A stretch of 56,068 nt of DNA from Acidobacteriota bacterium (lineage in GTDB: Bacteria > Acidobacteriota > UBA6911): the NCBI GenBank assembly GCA_012719455.1, contig JAAYAJ010000036.1:1-56068 (forward strand), written 5' to 3'. The position numbers and the translations under genes are program-made. A model generated the notes under the pieces. It worked only from the letters and a program-made list of their open reading frames with translations, ran no database searches and was not told the DNA's origin. This document shows, piece after piece, positions 39,630 through 46,056 of the stretch (position 1 is the first letter of the stretch; each line of letters starts with the position of its first letter).

Positions 39630-40823
39630 TCAGCCCAATCCGGGATCCTGTTTAAGCAGATTTTTGTTAATACGGGGCTCCCGCCATTTTTCCGAAAATC
39701 CCAGCGCAATGGAATGTCCCAGCATGCGAGCGAACCATTCACTCGATGCAGGATAACCTTCGCCGGCGAGAGCGAGCCGATATTCGGAAAACCTTGCATA
39801 ATCGCCAGAAACCGCTGCGGCAACCTGCGCTCCGTAGGTGGCCAACAGCTCCGGGAGGCATCCGGCGGGCAGGATTCCCCATGTGATGTTATCGTTGACA
39901 TGAACAAGCGCGGCGACGGCGGCTACAACCAAAGGATCACGCTCCACCACGATAAAGTTTTTGCGCAAAAGGGCGGCTTGTTCCTCGAGAAGATGACCGG
40001 CGATGTTTTCGAGAAGCGACTCACGCTCAATGCCAAGCCGATCCACATAGCGCATTATGGAGCGCTGGCTTTCGGCAGTCAGCCCGTTTTGCAGCATCAA
40101 CGTTTCCTTTATTGCATCATGCACCGTCCTCCCAATAAGTTCCCCCAGCACACAGTGCTTCCCGGCACCCGATAAAACAGTGGCGGTATTCCGTTGCGCA
40201 GCTATGCCGATTTGATCGGTCCCGGTTCCGGTTGCCAAGCCGCTGGAGTATCGGGAGCCTACAACCAGCTCCTGCAATGCGGCCGTCTTGGCCTCCGTTG
40301 CGGTCATCACCGCACGAACCATCGCTCCCGCCGTCATTTCCTGATTCACGAACAGCATGGTGTTGATGGTACCGTGCATCGAGGTTTCCTTTTCCGCCAC
40401 TCTTTCATATGCGCCGTTCCACTCGTAAACGGTTGCGGGGTCTCCGGCCCGCCCTGCATTGGTTTCCACTCCTCCGGTGCATACTGCGACCACCGTAAGA
40501 TCCCGGAAACTTTCCTTCCGGATTGCGGCATTCCGCATATTTGCCGCGGTGCCCAGGGTTGCGCATCCCTCCTTGGGCAAGGAATACTGCTCGCAAATCA
40601 GTTGACGATAAGAGTTGGGATCACGCGAAATGAGACGATGTATCGCACGCTCATGACCGGTAGGTTCGCAGGATTGATGATTGTAAAGATAATCCAAGTC
40701 CTCGCGCAATCCGCCGGCGGCGGAACAGGTGGAAATCACTCGATGGGGCGCAAGGAAACGCGCATAAATGATCTTCTCGTCACGATGCAGTTCCATGCCG
40801 CCATAATATGTTCCCAAATGCAT
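39630..40823 (-). CDS. cbiZ: Adenosylcobinamide amidohydrolase (CbiZ family)
   Basis: 397 residues. The CbiZ core is seen as TGGVETNAGRAGDPA (117-130), GTINTMLFVNQEMTAGAMVRA (from 151), and ATEAKTAALQELVVGSRYSSGLATGTGTDQI (175-205). In the family it cleaves the aminopropanol-side amide of adenosylcobinamide or of certain pseudo-cobamides to adenosylcobyric acid, enabling remodelling. An N-terminal region of about 110 residues precedes the core; it has Cys residues and no assigned role. RBS GAGGAGGGA precedes the ATG. It is the last gene of the riboswitch-controlled operon, downstream of the radical SAM gene. Confidence 0.88.
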   Translation of the reverse strand: MHLGTYYGGMELHRDEKIIYARFLAPHRVISTCSAAGGLREDLDYLYNHQSCEPTGHERAIHRLISRDPNSYRQLICEQYSLPKEGCATLGTAANMRNAAIRKESFRDLTVVAVCTGGVETNAGRAGDPATVYEWNGAYERVAEKETSMHGTINTMLFVNQEMTAGAMVRAVMTATEAKTAALQELVVGSRYSSGLATGTGTDQIGIAAQRNTATVLSGAGKHCVLGELIGRTVHDAIKETLMLQNGLTAESQRSIMRYVDRLGIERESLLENIAGHLLEEQAALLRKNFIVVERDPLVVAAVAALVHVNDNITWGILPAGCLPELLATYGAQVAAAVSGDYARFSEYRLALAGEGYPASSEWFARMLGHSIALGFSEKWREPRINKNLLKQDPGLG

Positions 40824-40864
40824 AATGCCCTTCCCTCCTCATCCCTTGCGGCGACAACGTCCAT

Positions 40865-41884
40865 TCAGCGGACTTTCCCTTCCATCAACGCAGCCGCAAT
40901 GGCGCGATAAATGGCGCACAAGATCTTGTCGCTTCGCCCCGCGTTATATCTCAGGCGCGAGGGGCAGTCGCCCGGGCAACTTGCGGACAATGGGCAGTCG
41001 CCGCACAATCCCCGCAGGCGCACGTTTTTATAAAACCCGCGCAATCGATTCCAATCCACGCTGAACACCGACCCGACCGCGGCGGCGGGATCTCCAACAT
41101 TTTGTGCACATGGGTAAGCCGTGCCGTCCGGGTGAACGGCCAGGCTTTCTCCCCGGCAAGCGTGGCAAAAAGGCCGTGGGCCATGCGCTCCGGACAATGC
41201 CTCGCGCACGGCGTCCAGTTCGCGCCATCGCAAAGGGACATTTCGGATTCTCCGAATGCCCTCCATGGTTTCAAGCAATGCCTTCGTTCCTGCAAACACC
41301 TGATCCTCGTCAGGCGAAAGGGATCCATTCAACAGGGCGCGGCCCTTGTTCACCAGGACATCCATTCCAAAACCGGTCACGTTTTCAAACGCCGCCAGGG
41401 TCAGCGCCAATTGCGAAAGGTGACCGGTGTTTTCCTTCGTTAAAACCGTTGTTACACGGACAGGGATTTTGGCTTCGGCCAGGAGAGCCAGGCCCCGAAA
41501 AGTGGCCGACGCCTTCCCTCGCAATCTCTCGTGCACTTTTGGCGGGCCGTCGATGCTCATGCCAATTTCGATTGCATATCGTCGGCAGGCATCTATCACC
41601 TCGGCGTCGACAAGCGTGCCGTTTGTCTGCATGGCGATGGTTGCCGCGGCCCCGGATTCCCGCAACCATGCGCCGATTTGCCGTACCAGGTCCAGGGCAA
41701 GAGACGGCTCTCCGCCCGCAATCTGGACGTGAAACCGCGCTCCGGATCCCAACGCCAAATCCAACGCGGCGCGCGCTATTTCTTCAGACATCACCCGCGG
41801 AGGCTCGTCGTTGCGATAACAATAGGCGCAATGGGCGTTGCAGGCGGTAGTGACCCATAGCACAAGGTAGCGCAGCGGATTCAT
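40865..41884 (-). CDS. Radical SAM/SPASM domain protein, corrinoid operon-associated
   Basis: 339 residues. The radical SAM cluster motif CxxxCxxC is at Cys15, Cys19 and Cys22, followed by the SAM-binding AGGEPSL. The C-terminal 100 residues form a SPASM-type region with eight Cys at 240, 243, 259, 294, 297, 303, 307 and 323, enough for two auxiliary Fe-S clusters. SPASM enzymes often modify ribosomal peptides; a cobalamin-linked peptide/radical SAM pair has been described in protein-family collections, from memory, but no precursor peptide is visible here. The ATG overlaps the btuD stop (ATGA). The exact reaction is unknown. Confidence 0.8.
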   Translation of the reverse strand: MNPLRYLVLWVTTACNAHCAYCYRNDEPPRVMSEEIARAALDLALGSGARFHVQIAGGEPSLALDLVRQIGAWLRESGAAATIAMQTNGTLVDAEVIDACRRYAIEIGMSIDGPPKVHERLRGKASATFRGLALLAEAKIPVRVTTVLTKENTGHLSQLALTLAAFENVTGFGMDVLVNKGRALLNGSLSPDEDQVFAGTKALLETMEGIRRIRNVPLRWRELDAVREALSGAHGPRPFCHACRGESLAVHPDGTAYPCAQNVGDPAAAVGSVFSVDWNRLRGFYKNVRLRGLCGDCPLSASCPGDCPSRLRYNAGRSDKILCAIYRAIAAALMEGKVR

Positions 41885-42954
41885 AGGTCCGGCTGCAAAT
41901 CCGGACTACTTGGGTTCATATTCCTTCCTTTGCAGGTGAGACCGTGGACCGGTCTCAGGCGCCCCAATAATTCTTCTATCGAATGACACCACACCGCTCC
42001 GCCGTTCTTGATCTTCCAGCTGATCTCCCCTTTGCCGTGATATACCTGCACACATACCGGAGCGCCGTCCGGACCGACAACCTGGTACCCGGCACGCTCC
42101 AGCGCACGACAAGTCCATATTGCGGCCACCCCCTCTCCCACCAAGGCGATCCTGCCCATATTCGCGGCGCCGGACATGAAGGAGCCGGACGCTTTATCAA
42201 ACTGTACACCGCCGTGAGCGAATGCTTCGGCGAACGCATCCGTCAATATCAGGTCTTCGGGGGCCCCCTGCCGCATCGTTCCGTCAGGAGACAATAGCCA
42301 CAAACGATCCGCGTTGCGAAGAGCCAGATCCAGGTCATGGGTCGACAGCAGTATGGCCCGATCCCCGGAAAGGGCCAGCTTGCGCAACAGGTGCATCAAC
42401 TCGACACGGTGCGGCAGGTCCAGAAATGCGGTAGCCTCGTCGAGAATCATGACCTGCGGATCCTGGGCAAGGGCCCGGGCGATCATGACTTTCTGCCGTT
42501 CGCCGTCGCTGAGTTCACAAACCGGTCTCATCGCCAGGTCCAGGATTCCCACCGCGACAAGGGCATTATGGACAGCCTCGTGATCGCGCCGAGAAAGTCG
42601 GCCGCTCCAGCCGGTAAAAGGATGCCGCCCCATTGAGACCAGGGTGACTGCCGGCATGACGCCCACGGCGACGCGTTGGGTGAGAACCAGGCTGAGGCAT
42701 TGCGCAAGCTCACGGGCCGGATAGTCGACAATATTTCTGCCGTTGAGCCGCACGGTTCCAGCCAACTGAGGCTGGATGCGCGAGATGCTTCGTATGAGCG
42801 TTGATTTTCCCGCGCCATTGGGGCCGAGGAGGCAGACAAATTCTCCCGCATGCAACGAAACGCTTATGTCGGCGGCTACAACCCGCGCCGAATGCCCTGG
42901 CCGCGGATAGCCGATGCTCAGCCCCTGGATGTCGAGTATTGCCGCTTTTTCCAT
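41881..42954 (-). CDS. btuD: Corrinoid ABC importer ATPase with C-terminal extension
   Basis: 357 residues. Residues 1-250 are a BtuD/FecE-type ATPase: Walker A GPNGAGKST (44-52), signature LSDGE (148-152), Walker B VMILDE (168-173), switch His206. Residues of about 255-357 form an extra domain (GRIALVGEGVAAIWTCRALERAGYQVVG...) with a nucleotide-fold look, not needed for basic ATPase function. The ATG at 42954 shares one base with the btuC stop. It is expected to power import through BtuC. The symbol rests on operon context (cobalamin riboswitch, CbiZ). Confidence 0.85.
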   Translation of the reverse strand: MEKAAILDIQGLSIGYPRPGHSARVVAADISVSLHAGEFVCLLGPNGAGKSTLIRSISRIQPQLAGTVRLNGRNIVDYPARELAQCLSLVLTQRVAVGVMPAVTLVSMGRHPFTGWSGRLSRRDHEAVHNALVAVGILDLAMRPVCELSDGERQKVMIARALAQDPQVMILDEATAFLDLPHRVELMHLLRKLALSGDRAILLSTHDLDLALRNADRLWLLSPDGTMRQGAPEDLILTDAFAEAFAHGGVQFDKASGSFMSGAANMGRIALVGEGVAAIWTCRALERAGYQVVGPDGAPVCVQVYHGKGEISWKIKNGGAVWCHSIEELLGRLRPVHGLTCKGRNMNPSSPDLQPDL

Positions 42955-44033
42955 CAGCCCGCCTCCATCACGTGGCGGCGGCGCAGGATCACGGCAACCA
43001 CCACGGGCGCCCCGATCAGTGCGGTAACGGCGTTCAGAGGTAAAGAGATATGACTCCCGGGCACCTGTGCGATCAGGTCCGCAAACAGGGCCAGGGATGC
43101 ACCCAGCAATACAACCGCCGGCACAAGCACATGATGATCGGTGGTCTTCAGCAGCGCACGGCATAAATGGGGGACGGCGATACCCAGGAAGCCGATGGGG
43201 CCGCAAAAAGCCGTGACGGCTCCGGCCAGCAAGGCGGCCCCGATAATAATAAGGTTGCGCATGCGCCGGACGGGAACGCCCATGCTGCGTGCATATGCAT
43301 CGCCCAGCAGGAATGCGTTCAACGGCTTCGCCATCAGCCAAACACCCGATGTGCCAACAATAACCGCGGGAGCAAAAACGGTCAGCTGCTTCCACGTCAC
43401 CCCGGCAAACGATCCGAATGTCCAGGTGACGTAACTCTGCATCTGGTGCTCCCCGGAAAACTGCATCAGGATGCTGACCATGGAACTGGTGATATACCCG
43501 AACATCAACCCGACAATGAGCAGCGTAATGGTGTTCTCCACCCTGCGCGCAACGACAAGGACGATGCCCAAAACAGCCAAGGCTCCGACCGTTGCCGCTA
43601 AAATAATGGATAGATTTCCCGCCATGCGCGCCCGCGTAAGCCATCCCCCCCAGTTCAATCCATTCGCAGCCAACACCACCAGGGCCACCCCCAGACTTGC
43701 ACCGGAGCTGATGCCAAGAACGAATGGATCGGCAAGCGGATTGCGGAAGAGGGTCTGCATGTTCAGTCCCGCAATTCCCAGGGCGCAGCCGGCCAGCATT
43801 GCCGTGAGCGCGCGCGGCAACCGGAAAAGCAGGACGATCTGGCGCCAGCTTTCCGGCGCATCCGGGCTGCCCGCCAGTATGGCGATAACACTTTTGATCG
43901 GGATCATCAGCGACCCGATTGCAAGCTCCAATGAAAATGCCGTGATCAGCAGTGCCGTCAATGCCAACCAGATGATCGGCCGAACCCGGGGGGAAAGCGG
44001 CGCTTCGGGATCAGTCGGGGCTGAGGAAATCAT
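42954..44033 (-). CDS. btuC: Corrinoid ABC importer permease (FecCD family)
   Basis: A 359-residue protein with about 10 hydrophobic helices. Family hallmarks are RLPRALTAMLAGCALGIAGLNMQTLFRNPLADPFVLGISSGASLG, the coupling-region GDAYARSMGVPVRR, and GPIGFLGIAVPHLCR. It forms the inner-membrane channel of a type II importer. The ATG at 44033 overlaps the upstream SBP stop (ATGA); a longer frame to 44162 is rejected. Confidence 0.9.
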   Translation of the reverse strand: MISSAPTDPEAPLSPRVRPIIWLALTALLITAFSLELAIGSLMIPIKSVIAILAGSPDAPESWRQIVLLFRLPRALTAMLAGCALGIAGLNMQTLFRNPLADPFVLGISSGASLGVALVVLAANGLNWGGWLTRARMAGNLSIILAATVGALAVLGIVLVVARRVENTITLLIVGLMFGYITSSMVSILMQFSGEHQMQSYVTWTFGSFAGVTWKQLTVFAPAVIVGTSGVWLMAKPLNAFLLGDAYARSMGVPVRRMRNLIIIGAALLAGAVTAFCGPIGFLGIAVPHLCRALLKTTDHHVLVPAVVLLGASLALFADLIAQVPGSHISLPLNAVTALIGAPVVVAVILRRRHVMEAG

Positions 44034-45256
44034 TTTGCACCGCCTGCCTTTTCCGGAAGCTGCCAGTACCAGGTACGCTGGTGCAGGGGCAGGAGTTCCG
44101 GATGCATGATGCTGATCAGATCCGCCAACACCCTGTCCGGATTTGCTATGCCCGTTTCCCAAACGTCATTGCCTCCGCCGGAGCCCATTTTTGCGTTATC
44201 GTTGTAGACGCGCTTCGTGCGAAAAGCCCGGAATATCGAATATCTTTCATCCTGTCCCTCGAGCTCCTCCATGGATCGGCTGTCTGCGGGATTGAGCCAG
44301 ATGTCCGCATCTTTAGCGCGCGCAATGACCGATTCTATATTCATTGGAATGCTGCCGGTCGTCGCCTCATCCTTCCATAGGTAATCCCCCCCGGCATCGC
44401 GGATAAAAGCGCCGACAAAACTGTTGCCGCCGGGCATATGCCAAACGCCCCTGAAGTTCGCCCCGCAAAACACCGTCGGTCGAACAGCGGCGGCACTCGC
44501 CTTTGCCGCCTGCGCCTGATATCGCTCGGCGATACCGTCAAACAGGCTTTCCGCCTCGGTGTCTTTGTCGAAAAACGCCGCTATGAATTTCATCCACTCT
44601 GTACGGCCCAGCGGTGTTGTTTCCATATATTCCGAATTCATGGCGACATTAAAACCGGCTTCCTGGAGCTTGCCATGTTGATCGAATTCCGGAACCCCGG
44701 TCCCATACGTCATAATGAGATCCGGCTGAACGCCAACGAGCAACTCCATGTCAAAGCCCTTGGCCATCCCCGACCCATCGCCGACTTCCCGGATACGCCC
44801 ATCCCGGATGCGTGCGGCTACGGAAGGAGTGTCGACCATTTTCCCGTCCACAATCCCGACAATGGAGTCTTCGATGCCCAGCATCGCGAAATAAACAACA
44901 TGTGTTGTGCTCGTAACCACAATGCGCCGCACCGGCGTTTCCACCAGGATCGCGCCTTTTTCGACCTCGGGATGCTTTGCCCCACGCGGCACAAGCACGT
45001 AGGTGAAATTGGTCTTCGCATCTCGCCAGGGAGTAAGTACGCGCAAGACCTTGCATCCCGGCCGGTATTCCAGCGTGAATCCCTTTGCATGCCGGATCGT
45101 GGCGCCGGAATGGGGCAAAACCATCGACCGGCCGTCGGATTCCGAACCCTCTACGGACGGCTGATTACGGTTGCATGAATAACTAAAGGCGGCGCAGACC
45201 AGGAGCACCCAGGCGAAAAGGATCCGATTGTGCCTGCTGATTGCACTTCGTTTCAT
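44030..45256 (-). CDS. btuF: Corrinoid ABC importer substrate-binding protein
   Basis: A 408-residue exported protein. It has an N-terminal signal with Cys21/Cys28 (the lipobox is not canonical), then a short conserved N-terminal module (ATIRHAKGFTLEY...NFTYVLVPRGAKHPE). The FecB/BtuF clamp follows (VRRIVVTSTTHVVYFAMLGIEDSIVGIVDG, VQPDLIMTYG, WETGIANPDRVLADL). ATG 45256 is the first start after the riboswitch and terminator; a reading frame extending to 45418 runs through the riboswitch and is rejected. First gene of the leftward operon. Function is inferred from the riboswitch and from cbiZ. Confidence 0.85.
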   Translation of the reverse strand: MKRSAISRHNRILFAWVLLVCAAFSYSCNRNQPSVEGSESDGRSMVLPHSGATIRHAKGFTLEYRPGCKVLRVLTPWRDAKTNFTYVLVPRGAKHPEVEKGAILVETPVRRIVVTSTTHVVYFAMLGIEDSIVGIVDGKMVDTPSVAARIRDGRIREVGDGSGMAKGFDMELLVGVQPDLIMTYGTGVPEFDQHGKLQEAGFNVAMNSEYMETTPLGRTEWMKFIAAFFDKDTEAESLFDGIAERYQAQAAKASAAAVRPTVFCGANFRGVWHMPGGNSFVGAFIRDAGGDYLWKDEATTGSIPMNIESVIARAKDADIWLNPADSRSMEELEGQDERYSIFRAFRTKRVYNDNAKMGSGGGNDVWETGIANPDRVLADLISIMHPELLPLHQRTWYWQLPEKAGGAK

Positions 45257-45276
45257 GCCGCTGAATCCCATCGGGC

Positions 45277-45321
45277 AAAAAAAATCCCCGACTCCAGTCT
45301 TCATTGACCGGAATCGGGGAT
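45277..45321 (-). terminator. Intrinsic terminator of the btuF leader
   Basis: On the minus strand ATCCCCGA and TCGGGGAT pair, enclosing a further GTC/GAC-type inner stem, and are followed by eight T residues. It lies between the riboswitch and the btuF start, so premature termination is the likely expression platform. Confidence 0.85.
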
Positions 45322-45390
45322 GCCGTTTTCCATCCTCGACAATCATCTGCATGCGCGCCCAATCCACGAGGGGCAATGCAAACATGCTGC

Positions 45391-45533
45391 CTTCCAGGTC
45401 TTCCGGCTCCCGGATCATCCTACTTGCCGCGCCTTCCCACCCCTGCGGGCAGTGGCATTGCCGCGGCTTTGGTCCCCGGTTACGGCGGCGGGTCCGCGAC
45501 GGCTTTCAACCGTCTTCCCTGTCTTAATGGAAG
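45391..45533 (-). promoter_or_regulatory. Cobalamin riboswitch controlling btuFCD-rSAM-cbiZ
   Basis: The minus strand shows the classical class I landmarks in order: CGGACCCGCCGCCGTAA (plus 45480-45496), the B12 box GCCACTG (plus 45450-45456) with GGGAAGGC (plus 45431-45438), and AGACCTGG (plus 45394-45401). P1 is CTTCCA (plus 45528-45533) with TGGAAG (plus 45391-45396). It lies upstream of a terminator and btuF. Corrinoid binding should reduce expression. Confidence 0.9.
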
Positions 45534-45559
45534 CTAAGAAAAAGCGGGATTGAAGTCAA
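45531..45559 (-). promoter_or_regulatory. Candidate promoter of the leftward corrinoid operon
   Basis: On the minus strand TTGACT (plus 45554-45559) and TAGCTT (plus 45531-45536) are separated by 17 bp, just upstream of the riboswitch P1. The -10 element is a moderate match. Confidence 0.45.
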
Positions 45560-45629
45560 TAGGTTTTATTAAGCCTCCGCCGATGCCCGGCCCCCGGCTT
45601 GATCGGAACGCCAAAACTCGAGAAGCATA

Positions 45630-45659
45630 TTGACAATTCTCCATGCACGGTGGTATCTA
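45630..45659 (+). promoter_or_regulatory. Candidate promoter of the rightward btuB transcript
   Basis: TTGACA at 45630-45635 (perfect -35) and TATCTA at 45654-45659 with an 18-bp spacer. Transcription would begin around 45666, at the first riboswitch element. Confidence 0.5.
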
Positions 45660-45660
45660 G

Positions 45661-45757
45661 GGTGTTGTTTTTGGCATTGAATTCGGTGAAATTCCGAAAC
45701 TATACCCGTAACTGTGATTAGGCGTTAAACCCGCCTATAAGTCAGAGCGCAAACGCC
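45661..45757 (+). promoter_or_regulatory. Compact cobalamin riboswitch, upstream copy (element A)
   Basis: About 97 nt. The core reads GGTGAAATTCC, then CCCGTAACTGTGA, a small hairpin AGGCG/CGCCT, then AAGTCAGAGCGC. P1 is GGTGTT (45661-45666) with AACGCC (45752-45757). It matches the 5' and 3' core of the cobalamin class but lacks the peripheral B12-box arm, as in the compact AdoCbl/class II variants. An intrinsic terminator follows 41 nt later. Confidence 0.75.
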
Positions 45758-45798
45758 TCCGGGAAAAGAGGAGCCACACGGTCTTAATACGCGTAAGG

Positions 45799-45835
45799 CC
45801 CAGCCTCCAACCGGAGCGCTGGGTCTTTTTATTTT
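45799..45835 (+). terminator. Intrinsic terminator between the tandem riboswitches
   Basis: CCCAGC-CTCC (45799-45808) pairs with GGAG-C-GCTGGG (45813-45823, one bulged C), loop AACC, followed by TCTTTTTATTTT. GCCTCCGG at 45755-45762, whose first bases belong to P1 of element A, can instead pair with CCGGAGC (45811-45817). This gives an antiterminator alternative. Confidence 0.88.
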
Positions 45836-45912
45836 CGGACACAATCAAGCCCCCTGGGGCAGGAGTAAACCCATGTAGTATGAAGCAGGCCGGATTACGG
45901 CCTTCCAATCCA

Positions 45913-46019
45913 CCAAGGCAAAGGAAGTGAAGGTGCCCTGACATTGATCCTCGCAGGAATCCCTTCCACTGTCCCGCAACGGTAATTCTCATCCGAGAGA
46001 GTCCGGTCTATTGCCTTGG
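45913..46019 (+). promoter_or_regulatory. Compact cobalamin riboswitch, downstream copy (element B)
   Basis: About 107 nt. P1 is CCAAGGCAA (45913-45921) with TTGCCTTGG (46011-46019), a perfect 9-bp stem. The core has GAAGGTGCC, GGAATCC, ACTGTCCCGCAACGGTAAT, a TCTC/GAGA hairpin, then AGTCCGGTCT. It has the same layout as element A, without a B12-box arm. No terminator follows; the btuB Shine-Dalgarno sequence is 15 nt downstream, suggesting translational control. Confidence 0.78.
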
Positions 46020-46021
46020 AT

Positions 46022-46040
46022 GGAAGTATTTCCGAGGAGA
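46022..46040 (+). promoter_or_regulatory. Shine-Dalgarno hairpin element, copy 1
   Basis: GGAA-GTAT-TTCC hairpin directly followed by GAGGAGA, the ribosome-binding site of btuB. It is 18/19 identical to 50343-50361 in front of the small ORF of cluster 2. Confidence 0.55.
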
Positions 46041-46056
46041 GAGAAAGGAATTTACC

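Noticed and set aside
45257-45418. N-terminal extension of the btuF reading frame
   Set aside because: The extension is a translation of the riboswitch 3' part and the terminator; the signal peptide starts at 45256.
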